Shown in pieces: positions 31,955 through 40,039 of a DNA stretch of 64,000 bases. Source of the DNA: Bifidobacterium mizhiense (GTDB lineage: Bacteria > Actinomycetota > Actinomycetes > Actinomycetales > Bifidobacteriaceae). The translations under genes were made by a program, and so were the position numbers. Location: contig NZ_BPWE01000003.1 of the NCBI RefSeq assembly GCF_020884755.1, positions 62,001 to 126,000 of the forward strand. The letters are read 5' to 3'. Below the pieces are notes generated by a model. It was not told the DNA's origin, did not search any database, and worked only from the letters and a program-made list of their open reading frames with translations. The number at the start of each line of letters is the position of its first letter. The stretch's first letter is position 1.

Positions 31955-32638
31955 TTACTTCTTCTGGCCTACATGCTCGGGCGTATCGATCTCGAAGACG
32001 CCGTAGCTCCATCCGTGCCGGCGGTAGACCACTGACGGCCGCTTGGTCTCCTTGTTGACGAAGAGGAAGAAGTCGTGGCCGATCAGCTCCATCTCGTAAA
32101 GGGCCTCGTCGATGCTCATGGGCTCGGCGATGTGCAGCTTGCGGCGGATGACGATGGGGGTGTCGCCCACCTGCACCTCGACCGACTGGCCCGGCGCCAG
32201 GTCCGAGGCCACGGCGGTTTGGGCGCTGTTATCGGGGTTGGACTCCTGACCCTGGTCTCCCTGATCACCCTCATCGCCTGGCTGGTCATCCACGGGCAGA
32301 TCGGCGGGCAGGGGCGGATGCTCCAGCCCGCGACGGTGGTCCTTGCGGCGGTCGCGGACCCGGCGCAGACGCTGGGTCAGCTTGTCCAGGGCCATGTCCA
32401 GCGCACTGAACTCGTCGGCGCTGGAAGCCTCGGCGCGAATCACGGTCTTGCCGGCCTGGACCGTGAGCTCCACCCTCTTGGCGCTGTCAGCCTGGCGGGG
32501 ATTGCCTTCATGTGTCAGAACGACCTGGATGCGCTGGGCATCGGGGGCGATGGCCGTCACCCTATTCATCTTGCTGTCCACAACATCGCGGAACCGCTGC
32601 TTGATTTGGGTATGTCGACCGGTAATGACGATCTCCAT
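31955..32638 (-). CDS. hpf: Long-form ribosome hibernation promoting factor
   Basis: Binds and dimerises idle ribosomes in stationary phase or stress. The 227-residue protein has an N-terminal S30AE/HPF domain (MEIVITGRHTQIKQRFRDVV), a low-complexity acidic linker and the C-terminal dimerisation domain (PMSIDEALYEMELIGHDFFL; FVNKETKRPSVVYRR). That domain order defines long HPF, the 100S-forming type. ATG 32638 has AAGGAG nine bases upstream; the frame remains open far upstream (to 32992) with no supporting signal. Confidence 0.94.
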   Translation of the reverse strand: MEIVITGRHTQIKQRFRDVVDSKMNRVTAIAPDAQRIQVVLTHEGNPRQADSAKRVELTVQAGKTVIRAEASSADEFSALDMALDKLTQRLRRVRDRRKDHRRGLEHPPLPADLPVDDQPGDEGDQGDQGQESNPDNSAQTAVASDLAPGQSVEVQVGDTPIVIRRKLHIAEPMSIDEALYEMELIGHDFFLFVNKETKRPSVVYRRHGWSYGVFEIDTPEHVGQKK

Positions 32639-32809
32639 GGGAATCTCCTTGCACTTGTGAGCGGACGAACCGCTGGTGCGATGGCGGACTTGGTCACCAT
32701 CGACTGTGCTTCCGATTGTATCCGAAGAGCAGGGCTGACTCACTGATTGAGCTTGAGGCCAGAGCGGGATCCTGGCCGTGGTCCAGTCGTTCAGTTCCGC
32801 TATGCTGAA

Positions 32810-33190
32810 TCCCCGAGACCTCTCGGATGGCCGCGGCCCCTCCTCCTGGGAAGGGCTGAGGAACTTCCGGGCTCCACAGAGCACGATGGCGGATAACGTC
32901 CGCCCAGGGCGACCTGAGAGATAGCGCAACAGAGAACAGACCGCTCGCCTGGCAAAGGCGGGCAAGGGTGAAACGGCGGTGTAAGAGACCACCGGGTCGA
33001 CGGTAACGCCGACCGCATGGCAAGCCTCATCGGGAGCAAGGCCAAGCAGAAGGCATTCAGGGGCTGCTCGTCCCGCCTTCGGGTAGGCCGCTAGAGCCTG
33101 GCGGCAACGTCAGGTCGAGATGGATGGCCATCCGTCGTCCGGATATCATCCGGTCGATGACAGAACCCGGGGTATATGAGAGGTCTCATT
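32810..33190 (+). ncRNA. rnpB: RNase P RNA, bacterial class A
   Basis: Catalytic RNA of RNase P, which matures tRNA 5' ends. P1 closes between GAGACCTCTC (32815-32824) and GAGAGGTCTC (33178-33187), a perfect ten-base pairing that defines both ends. The conserved P4 5' strand region reads GAGGAACTTCCGGGCTCC, and the 3' strand GACAGAACCCGG lies at about 33158-33170. Between them are the expected GC-rich P7-P11 segments (GATAGCGCAACAGAGA, GGTGAAACGGCGGTGTAAGAG). The match to other actinobacterial rnpB genes is from memory. Short open frames here should be ignored. Confidence 0.92.
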
Positions 33191-33308
33191 TTCTTCCCCT
33201 CAGCAATTTGATGCTTGTGATCATCAAAGGACAGCTAAGGCAGCTATCGAGCATTTCGCTCTGGAGCCAAACTGCAGGCAGAAACCTCAATAAAACATCC
33301 TTGGGAAA
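33191..33308. other. AT-rich spacer after rnpB
   Basis: The stretch between rnpB and the phosphoribosyltransferase gene is visibly more AT-rich than the flanking core genome. I see no gene, no clear terminator and no repeat. It marks the left edge of the lower-GC two-gene module. Confidence 0.5.
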
Positions 33309-34106
33309 TCACCATTCAACACCTCTATTCCACGGACACCATCCCATTGCATAGTGATCGCCATGACTGAAGTCTCTAAGCAAACCAGGACCAAGCGAAT
33401 TGATAAAGGATTCCTTGGCGATGCGAGTCACGCAGTAGATAGATACGCGGGAGACGCCTGCTTCTTTGAGACAAATGCTGGCTGATTGCGCTGTACTTCC
33501 CGTCACCCATGAGTCATCAATCAGAAGCACATGGCGTAAGCAGCTTGCTTTCACTGGACTTGCAATCGAGAAGGCTTCTTCATCCAGACTACGGGTCTTG
33601 GCCTTGTTGGCCCGCAACGTCACTTCAGGCAAGAAAGGAATCAACCCTGCCACCAACTGATGGAGGGGGTGCTCCTGGCCATATCGTTTTGAATTCTTCG
33701 TCGAAGGAATTACAGCCCATGCCGTTACAGGTGAGTTCTCCTGAGAACCGATGCATGACAGGTGCCCAAGGATATGCAGAGCAAGTATCGAAGCGACGAT
33801 TGTTCGGTGCTCCTTGGCAGAAGGCAATTGCTCTTTGTAGTCGCGGATGACCTTGTATGTCTGTTCCCATTCTTCAACTGCATAAAAACCACAGGCTATG
33901 TGGTCAGCTAAAAGAGTCTGGCATTGCCGTTTTTGCGCTTCAAGAATGGTCTGATTACAGGACCAGCACCTATCGTATTGATTTTGTTTGAAACCGCCAC
34001 AGGTACCACATACGTTGTCATGCTTTGAGTGATAAATGACAGGCTTTAAATAGCTTCCAGCTTTCCGCCACAGCAATTGGTCAAGTCTGGTTGTCTGATC
34101 CACCAT
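33309..34106 (-). CDS. Zinc-ribbon phosphoribosyltransferase (ComF-like), partner of DprA-like protein
   Basis: Protein of 265 residues. An N-terminal zinc ribbon has Cys33-x2-Cys36 and Cys47-x2-Cys50 (VCGTCGG and DRCWSCN). The C-terminal half carries a type I PRTase PRPP loop, LLIDDSWVTGST at about 194-205. This resembles ComF, but the middle region is divergent. Five bases separate its ATG from the stop of the upstream DprA-like gene, so the two form an operon. Base composition is lower in GC than the neighbours and the codon use differs, suggesting transfer. The substrate is unknown. A role with the DprA-like protein in defence is inferred; a competence role is the alternative. Confidence 0.75.
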   Translation of the reverse strand: MVDQTTRLDQLLWRKAGSYLKPVIYHSKHDNVCGTCGGFKQNQYDRCWSCNQTILEAQKRQCQTLLADHIACGFYAVEEWEQTYKVIRDYKEQLPSAKEHRTIVASILALHILGHLSCIGSQENSPVTAWAVIPSTKNSKRYGQEHPLHQLVAGLIPFLPEVTLRANKAKTRSLDEEAFSIASPVKASCLRHVLLIDDSWVTGSTAQSASICLKEAGVSRVSIYCVTRIAKESFINSLGPGLLRDFSHGDHYAMGWCPWNRGVEW

Positions 34107-34111
34107 GCTGA

Positions 34112-35164
34112 TTACCCCACACCGATACGATCGGCATAGGCACTGGCTTGGGCAACTATGCCGCTTATTGCATCTTGCAACTCACTGTTGACCTCTTGTA
34201 TCGAGTTGATGGCGCTGGCCACCTCATCCACATTGGAGACGACGTAGACGTTGGGCTTGTCGACCAGACGCTTGCCCCATTCAGTATGGTCAACCACGGC
34301 GTCACGAATTATGATCGGCCGGCCATGATGCTGGGCCTGCCGAGCCTGAACACGGGTGCCGGAATATTCATGGGCTTCAACGATGACGGTAGCGATACCG
34401 TAGCCGCTCATAGTGGCATTACGTGCAGGAAAGGTCCACTTGGTGGGCCCCTGCCAGGGCCAGAACTGCGAAAACACTTGGCCGTTATGCTCGATAAGCT
34501 CCTGCAGATGGCGATTTTTTGCGGGATAGTACTTCCCTATGCCCGTGCCGATGAAAGCCACCGTACGGCCATGCTCCTGCAGGGCACGATGATGGGCTTC
34601 AGCATCTACTCCCAAAGCCAAGCCGGCGATAACGGTCAGGCCTTTGCTCACCAGCATCGTTGCCACATCAGAAGCGAAATGCAGAGCCTCCGGTCCTGCA
34701 TTGCGCGAACCCACCACGCTGACACCCATATCCTGTTGATCGGGGCTGAGGAAACGACCCTTGGAAAACAGGAACGGAGGCATATCGACAACCTCGCGCA
34801 GGCTCAACGGATACCGCTCATCGAGGACCGACACCATATCCAAACCCTGCTTGCCCCATTCATGAACCATGGCTTCGGCCTCTTTGTGAGCCTGCAAGAG
34901 CTGCACACGACGTTGCGTGGTAATGGGTATGTCATCCTCGCCCAACAGGGCCGTCTGAATACGGTCGTCATATTCGTCATCTTCGTCAGGGTCATCCAGC
35001 CGATGATGCTGCGGGTCAAGCTCATGTTCAAAGACTTGAATAGCGCTACCCTGGCGTACAACCTTTTCAGCGATGGAGCTCCAGGTGTCATGCGATTTGT
35101 CGATGGTTCTCAGCAGGGCGACCAGTGCTGCATTCTCCTGCAGAAGTTCACTCTTATCGAGCAT
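34112..35164 (-). CDS. Divergent DprA/Smf-like Rossmann protein, candidate defence component
   Basis: Protein of 350 residues. The DprA Rossmann core is recognisable: VSVVGSRNAGPEA (148-160), GLALGVDAEAHHRAL (181-195), FIGTGIGKYYPAKN (204-217), FPARNATMSGYG (245-256) and VIVEAHEYSGT (260-270). The N-terminal 120 residues are helical and acidic and unlike the SAM domain of competence DprA, and there is no C-terminal winged helix. ATG 35164 is preferred because GGAGG lies six bases upstream. It is the first gene of an operon with the PRTase. Low GC against its neighbours indicates acquisition. It is probably not the housekeeping dprA. Confidence 0.78.
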   Translation of the reverse strand: MLDKSELLQENAALVALLRTIDKSHDTWSSIAEKVVRQGSAIQVFEHELDPQHHRLDDPDEDDEYDDRIQTALLGEDDIPITTQRRVQLLQAHKEAEAMVHEWGKQGLDMVSVLDERYPLSLREVVDMPPFLFSKGRFLSPDQQDMGVSVVGSRNAGPEALHFASDVATMLVSKGLTVIAGLALGVDAEAHHRALQEHGRTVAFIGTGIGKYYPAKNRHLQELIEHNGQVFSQFWPWQGPTKWTFPARNATMSGYGIATVIVEAHEYSGTRVQARQAQHHGRPIIIRDAVVDHTEWGKRLVDKPNVYVVSNVDEVASAINSIQEVNSELQDAISGIVAQASAYADRIGVG

Positions 35165-35394
35165 CCGACACCTCCACCTTCTGACAGACTTGAACAACCG
35201 CGGCAGCCCGTTACATCCAGACTAGCCGCTCTATGTGAAAGCGGGACCAAAGGTCTTGATTCATGGTTCGCCTATGCCGACTGGAGTGCTCCGAATAGTG
35301 CATACATCCAGCTAGAGCAGTTCGGTAACATGGCCATAGCCGCATAGTGCTGTGCTTTTTTTCATCGTGAATACCAACACATCCACGAGATACC

Positions 35395-36309
35395 TCAATC
35401 GAGAGGGTCGTCAGAGACGAAAAGATCAGCTGCCACCTGGTTGAGAAGGCCGGGAGAGTGGCCCTTGCGGGATCCAGCACTCCAGAATCGCCGTTTGCGC
35501 ACTTTAAGATCAAGTCCCGCTGTCTTCCGGGCCACCTTGCGGCCGAGCTCGTAGGCGGAGTCGACGAAGAGCCCCTCACGGGAGGCCTGGGCCACCACCT
35601 GCGCAGCCAGTCCCGGATCCAGACCCTTGCGGGTCATCTCCGAGAGCACGCCGCGCTCCCCCATGGTGCGGTGCAGACAGGAGCGCAGCAGATCCTGGGC
35701 ATAGGCCTGGTCATCTACCAGGCCCAGCTTGGTCAACCGATCGACCACCTGATCGACCACGTTCGTGTCAAACCCCTTGTCGACCAGACGACGGGCCAGG
35801 GCTCCACTCGAACGGGCCGCTGCATCCAGCAGGGTCAGGGCAGCCTCCCGGCAAGCATCCGCATCATCCGCATCCGCTCGAGGGGCTGCAGGCGCTGAAC
35901 CTCCACCAAAGCCGCCGGCACGTGGACGACGGCCACGGCGGCGGGTTCTTCTATCGGAACCACGGGCAGAACGGCGACCACGAGAATGGCGACCTGCCAG
36001 GGATTCGTCACCCATATCAGCATTGGCAGGACTGTCAATCTCTTCCAGACTGCCTCCGAACCGAGCGCCATGTCCCAGACTGAGGACAGGGGGCGGCACT
36101 GGGCGGCTGTCTTCCTTGTAGCTGTCATCCTTCTGCGCAGGGGCAGGAGCAAGGAGTGCCACCGAATCTGCTGGAGCAGACGCACCCGCAGGTTCTGCCT
36201 GGAACCGGTCCGACCGGGAATCCACCGATTCTGTGATGGAGTCGGCAGGATCCTCGGTCTGCGCCAGTCGGACCGGATTTTCCTTGAGGAAGTCCTCGGC
36301 CGAGATCAT
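35395..36309 (-). CDS. recX: Regulatory protein RecX
   Basis: Modulates RecA filaments. The 304-residue protein is longer than a usual RecX (about 150-200) because the first 140 residues are low-complexity, Pro/Ser-rich and then Arg/Gly-rich (RRTRRRGRRPRAGGFGGG). The RecX helical repeats follow (REAALTLLDAAARSSGALAR; DDQAYAQDLLRSCLHRTMGE). ATG 36309 follows the recA stop by four bases, which indicates an operon with recA. The 230 bases between its end and the DprA-like gene start hold that gene's promoter region, with no feature that I can name. Confidence 0.9.
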   Translation of the reverse strand: MISAEDFLKENPVRLAQTEDPADSITESVDSRSDRFQAEPAGASAPADSVALLAPAPAQKDDSYKEDSRPVPPPVLSLGHGARFGGSLEEIDSPANADMGDESLAGRHSRGRRSARGSDRRTRRRGRRPRAGGFGGGSAPAAPRADADDADACREAALTLLDAAARSSGALARRLVDKGFDTNVVDQVVDRLTKLGLVDDQAYAQDLLRSCLHRTMGERGVLSEMTRKGLDPGLAAQVVAQASREGLFVDSAYELGRKVARKTAGLDLKVRKRRFWSAGSRKGHSPGLLNQVAADLFVSDDPLD

Positions 36310-36313
36310 CGGG

Positions 36314-37468
36314 TCATGCAGCCTGAGCCGTGGGCACAGTGGTGTTGACGTCGACAGGAGCAGAATCGTCTTCCTTGCTGTCTTGGTCAGCATCAGTCTG
36401 ATCGGCCTTGTCGTCCTCAGAGGGAGCAGGAATAAGGCCGAAGGCAACCTTGACCTTATCTTCGATCTCCTTGGTCAGGCCGGGGTTGTCCTTGAGGAAC
36501 TGACGGACGTTCTCCCTGCCCTGACCCAGCTGATCGCCCTCGTAGGTGAACCAGGAGCCCGACTTCTTGACGATGTTGGTCTGCAGGGCCATGTCCAGAA
36601 CCGAACCCTCCTTGGAGATGCCCTCCCCGTAGAGAATGTCGAATTCGGCCACCTTGAAGGGCGGGGCCATCTTGTTCTTGACCACCTTGACCTTGGTGCG
36701 GTTGCCCACCGCCTCGTCGCCGTTCTTCAGGGTCTGGATACGGCGGATGTCCAGGCGGACCGAGGCGTAGAACTTCAGGGCCTTGCCGCCGGTGGTGGTC
36801 TCCGGGCTGCCGAAGAAGACGCCGATCTTCTCCCTGAGCTGGTTGATGAAGATGGCCGTGGTGTTGGCCTGGGACAGGGCACCAGTCATCTTGCGCAGGG
36901 CCTGGCTCATCAGCCTGGCCTGCAGACCCACGTGGCTGTCGCCCATGTCGCCCTCGATCTCGGCCTTGGGCACCAGAGCGGCCACCGAGTCGATGACGAT
37001 GACATCCAGAGCGCCCGATCTGATCAGCATGTCGGCGATCTCCAGCGCCTGCTCGCCGTTGTCCGGCTGGGAGACGATCAGGGAGTCCGTGTCCACGCCC
37101 AGCTTCTTGGCATACTCAGGATCCAGAGCGTGCTCAGCATCGATGAAAGCGGCCACTCCACCGCCGGCCTGTGCATTGGCCACCGCGTGCAGGGCCAGGG
37201 TGGTCTTGCCCGAGGATTCGGGACCATAGATCTCGACGATGCGGCCGCGGGGCAGTCCGCCGATGCCCAGGGCCATGTCCAAGGCCAGGGACCCGGTGGG
37301 AATGACCTCCACATCCTGGGCGGGCTTGTCGCCCAGGCGCATGGCCGAACCCTTGCCGAAGCTCTTCTCCACCTGCGCGAGGGCCGTGTTCAAGGCTGCC
37401 TGGCGACGGGGGTCGATCCCGCCCTCCTCTTCCTTCTTCGCCTTGCCACTGTTGCTCTGACGTGCCAT
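36314..37468 (-). CDS. recA: Recombinase RecA
   Basis: Strand-exchange protein of 384 residues and activator of LexA self-cleavage. Walker A is at 82-89 (GPESSGKT), followed by [19 protein letters not shown] and the L2 loop region [15 protein letters not shown]. The C-terminus has an acidic Asp/Glu-rich tail. Start ATG 37468 (MARQSNSGK) is chosen for the AAGGAGA nine bases upstream. A perfect LexA box lies 165 bases upstream. Confidence 0.97.
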   Translation of the reverse strand: MARQSNSGKAKKEEEGGIDPRRQAALNTALAQVEKSFGKGSAMRLGDKPAQDVEVIPTGSLALDMALGIGGLPRGRIVEIYGPESSGKTTLALHAVANAQAGGGVAAFIDAEHALDPEYAKKLGVDTDSLIVSQPDNGEQALEIADMLIRSGALDVIVIDSVAALVPKAEIEGDMGDSHVGLQARLMSQALRKMTGALSQANTTAIFINQLREKIGVFFGSPETTTGGKALKFYASVRLDIRRIQTLKNGDEAVGNRTKVKVVKNKMAPPFKVAEFDILYGEGISKEGSVLDMALQTNIVKKSGSWFTYEGDQLGQGRENVRQFLKDNPGLTKEIEDKVKVAFGLIPAPSEDDKADQTDADQDSKEDDSAPVDVNTTVPTAQAA

Positions 37469-37617
37469 ATGGCTCTCCTTCTTCGTAACCGACCTCACGA
37501 TGACGACATCCTGATTGACGACCTCACGATTGACAGCCTATCCGCCGTCGGAACCTGTCTGCGGTCCCGGCGCCCGATGTGGTCGAACGTGCCGATGGTC
37601 ACCGGACCATGGGTATC

Positions 37618-37647
37618 AGTATACCCGACTATGCGAACAAATGTTCG
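37618..37647 (-). promoter_or_regulatory. recA promoter with LexA (SOS) box
   Basis: CGAACAAATGTTCG at 37634-37647 is a perfect match to the actinobacterial SOS box CGAAC-N4-GTTCG. On the minus strand a TATACT -10 element (37623-37618) lies 10 bases beyond it, so LexA would cover the -35 region. By established knowledge this gives DNA-damage induction of recA-recX. Confidence 0.85.
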
Positions 37648-37696
37648 AAAATCACCTGGAATGGGCAATAAATTCGCGGAGGATAAAACCCGCCGA

Positions 37697-37930
37697 TCAG
37701 GCTGCCGGCAGGGGCGGCGCATTGTGGTCCTTCCCCCAGCGCCGGGAGTCGGGAATCTCCATCTGATCGCAGAGCACATTCCAGACCACGCGCGGCTCCA
37801 CACCCGCATCCAGGGCCTCTATTACGGTCATGGCATCCAGGGCGGTCAGCCTCTGGTCACGGGCCAGACTGCGTCCGTAGACCCGGCCGAAGACCTCCTC
37901 CAGCAGCTGCCAGAATTCCCGTTCACGCAC
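37697..37930 (-). CDS. DUF3046 protein
   Basis: Small protein of 77 residues (MREREFWQLLEEVFG...) of the DUF3046 family, found next to recA in many Actinobacteria; no function is known to me. It is helical, with a conserved VWNVLCDQMEIPDSRRWG at the C-terminus. It lies upstream of the recA promoter on the same strand. Confidence 0.85.
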   Translation of the reverse strand: MREREFWQLLEEVFGRVYGRSLARDQRLTALDAMTVIEALDAGVEPRVVWNVLCDQMEIPDSRRWGKDHNAPPLPAA

Positions 37931-38001
37931 CCGACATCACCTTTCGTCCAAGATCCACCCTGTCACACCCCTTCTACGGTAGCAACCGACAGTCAGCAGA
38001 A

Positions 38002-38035
38002 GAGGGCGCCTGGTTCCTCAGAACCGGACGCCCTC
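38002..38035 (-). terminator. Terminator of clgR
   Basis: GAGGGCG (38002-38008) pairs with CGCCCTC (38029-38035), with an inner GGTTC/GAACC stem. It is 41 bases after the clgR stop. There is no long T run. Confidence 0.6.
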
Positions 38036-38075
38036 GAGAACGGTCCGCCGGGTCAGCCGACCGGACCTGACATGC

Positions 38076-38594
38076 TTACTCCTGAGTGGACTCCAGGTAG
38101 TCCGCCACCATCCGCAGGGTCTGCGGCACACCCAGGCCCAGCGCGTCGGCGATGGAGCTCAGCAGTTCGGAGCTGGCCTCCTTCTGGCCGCGTTCCACCT
38201 CGGACAGGTAGCCCAGGGAGACGCCGGCCTTCTCGCTGACCTCACGCAGGGTCTTGTGATCGTTGGTCCTCAGCTCGCGCAGCACGTGGCCCAGGGCCTC
38301 GCGCAGGGAGACGGTATGGGTAACGGCCCGGCCGTCGTTGTTGGAGGCTGCCCGCTGACGGCTGGCTTCCATGCCGTCCTCCTCCATCCACATCTTGTTC
38401 AGGTTGGCCTGGCGCTCCTCCTTGGCCTTCTTGGCGGCCTTGGCACGGATCACCTGCTGCTGGGCGAAGACGACGGCACGGCGCTGGGCGGGGGTCAGAT
38501 CACGAACCCGCGCGTTGCGCTCCACTCCGGGTGCGGCCGGCTTGACATCATAGGTATCGTTGGTTCGAGTCATCACGGTCTCGGTGCTGGCCAT
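38076..38594 (-). CDS. clgR: XRE-family transcriptional regulator, ClgR type
   Basis: Helix-turn-helix regulator of 172 residues. The DNA-binding domain is at the C-terminal side ([31 protein letters not shown]), with a basic, Ala-rich N-terminal half. By synteny with other Actinobacteria this is ClgR, which activates clp protease genes. ATG 38594 is preferred because AAAGGGG is seven bases upstream; an in-frame ATG six codons earlier is possible. It is preceded by cinA on the same strand. Confidence 0.85.
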   Translation of the reverse strand: MASTETVMTRTNDTYDVKPAAPGVERNARVRDLTPAQRRAVVFAQQQVIRAKAAKKAKEERQANLNKMWMEEDGMEASRQRAASNNDGRAVTHTVSLREALGHVLRELRTNDHKTLREVSEKAGVSLGYLSEVERGQKEASSELLSSIADALGLGVPQTLRMVADYLESTQE

Positions 38595-38760
38595 AGCAGC
38601 CCCTTTCGCCATTATCGTGTTCAACTTCTTACACAGTGACCAACAGACGAGCCGCTGAATTATTCCAGGGGAGGAACCCGAAAGGCCCGCTTTGTGACCA
38701 AGGTCACGTATGCACAAGGTCCGACAGCGGTAAGTGGAAGCGACTCACCGCATCAGGCCG

Positions 38761-39330
38761 TCAGCCCCGCGAGTGCAGGGCCCGATCCAGCTGGTCCAGA
38801 ATCCGCATGACCGTGCCCCGGCGCACCTGTTCCCGGTCGCCGTCCAGATGCAGCTCGTAGGCATAGGTCCGGTAAGCGTGAGATTGAAGGCCGGTCTCGA
38901 TACGCCGACCCAGCACCCGGACGGGCAGGGCCAGACCGATGTAAACCAGCCCGGCAGGATCGTCCCCGTCAGGGCCCGGACCGGCCACGCCCGTCGTGGC
39001 CATGCCGATGACCGTGTCCTCGTGCCCCGGCCTGGTGTAGAGCCTGGCCGTGCCCTCGGCCATCTCCTGGGCGACCCGTGGATGGACCGCGCCCTGGGTG
39101 GCCAGCAGGTCCTGGTCCACCTTGAGGATGGCGGCCTTGGCGGCGATGTCGTAGGTGACGGCCGATCCGAGGAAAACGTCTGAGGCCCCGGGAATCCTGA
39201 CGAAGGCATCGGCCAGCAGCCCCCCGGTCAGCGATTCGGCGGCGGCCAGGAACAGGCCCGAATCACGGCAGGTGTCGATGATCCGTCCAGCCAGGTCGTC
39301 GCAACGTCCCTGCACGCTCTTGCCGATCAT
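38761..39330 (-). CDS. cinA: CinA C-terminal domain protein (NMN amidohydrolase type)
   Basis: Protein of 189 residues containing only the CinA C-terminal amidase domain, PncC type, which in other species converts nicotinamide mononucleotide to nicotinate mononucleotide. The conserved AAAESLTGGLLA and GMATTGVAGPGPDGDDPAGLVY segments are present. ATG 39330 overlaps the pgsA stop by four bases (ATGA), indicating coupling. The N-terminal molybdopterin-binding-like domain of full CinA is absent, as in many Gram-positives. Confidence 0.88.
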   Translation of the reverse strand: MIGKSVQGRCDDLAGRIIDTCRDSGLFLAAAESLTGGLLADAFVRIPGASDVFLGSAVTYDIAAKAAILKVDQDLLATQGAVHPRVAQEMAEGTARLYTRPGHEDTVIGMATTGVAGPGPDGDDPAGLVYIGLALPVRVLGRRIETGLQSHAYRTYAYELHLDGDREQVRRGTVMRILDQLDRALHSRG

Positions 39331-39932
39331 CGCCGCATCCCCATCACGTATTCCGCTCCCGAGTAGAGGCAGAGGGCCAGGGCCACCAGGATGACCACGC
39401 GGGTGGCCACCAGGTACCAGGGCCAGACCGTCGACAGGGGCGCCATGAGCATGCCCAGGCCGATGCACTCAAACAAGGTCTTGTACTTGCCAGCCTGGGA
39501 GGCGGCGATGACCCGGCCCTGCTTGTTGATGACCAGGACCCGCAGCAGGGTGATGCCCAGTTCCCGCACCAGGAAGAGCACGGTGACCCACCACCAGAGC
39601 TCGCCGAAGACGGAGGCCACAATCAGCGCCGAGCAGATCAGCAGCTTGTCGGCAATGGGGTCCATGAGCTTGCCCAGCTCGGTCACCTGGTTGTACCGGC
39701 GGGCCAGCCACCCGTCCAGCTTGTCGGTCGAGGCGGCGAGGACGAAGAGCACGGCCGCGGTCCAGCGCATGCCAGGCCTGCGTTCACCCCAGGGACCGGC
39801 CATCAGATCCAGGGCGATGAAGACCAGGACCAGGAGGATACGGGTGTAGGTGACCAGGTTTGGGGGTGAATTCCATCCTTCGAGAAGCCTGCGCCTCTCA
39901 CGACCGGTCTCTGACTCGGCATGCTCCTGCAT
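39327..39932 (-). CDS. pgsA: CDP-diacylglycerol-glycerol-3-phosphate 3-phosphatidyltransferase
   Basis: Membrane enzyme of 201 residues that makes phosphatidylglycerol phosphate. The CDP-alcohol phosphotransferase signature is complete: DKLDGWLARR then GKLMDPIADK. Several membrane helices are visible. ATG 39932 is chosen for AAGGAG seven bases upstream; the GTG two codons earlier overlaps that site. It is coupled to cinA downstream. Confidence 0.93.
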   Translation of the reverse strand: MQEHAESETGRERRRLLEGWNSPPNLVTYTRILLVLVFIALDLMAGPWGERRPGMRWTAAVLFVLAASTDKLDGWLARRYNQVTELGKLMDPIADKLLICSALIVASVFGELWWWVTVLFLVRELGITLLRVLVINKQGRVIAASQAGKYKTLFECIGLGMLMAPLSTVWPWYLVATRVVILVALALCLYSGAEYVMGMRR

Positions 39933-40018
39933 TGCCACTCCTTATACGCGATACTCGTGCGCTCGGGCCGTCCAACAAGAGATGCCGGGCGGCAGTTTCA
40001 TCATAACGGTAGACCAGG

Positions 40019-40036
40019 CCCAGCTTTTTGGGCCGA
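40019..40036 (-). terminator. Short hairpin after ftsK
   Basis: GGCCCA (40019-40024) and TGGGCC (40031-40036) form a perfect six-base stem three bases after the ftsK stop. There is no T run in the minus-strand direction, so termination is doubtful. Confidence 0.35.
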
Positions 40037-40039
40037 TGT

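Noticed and set aside
33124-33354. Short open frame overlapping the 3' end of rnpB
   Set aside because: It begins inside the RNase P RNA and has no ribosome binding site or domain.
34148-35347. A 399-codon plus-strand frame over the DprA-like gene
   Set aside because: The minus-strand frame has DprA motifs and a good ribosome binding site; the opposite frame has no recognisable domain.
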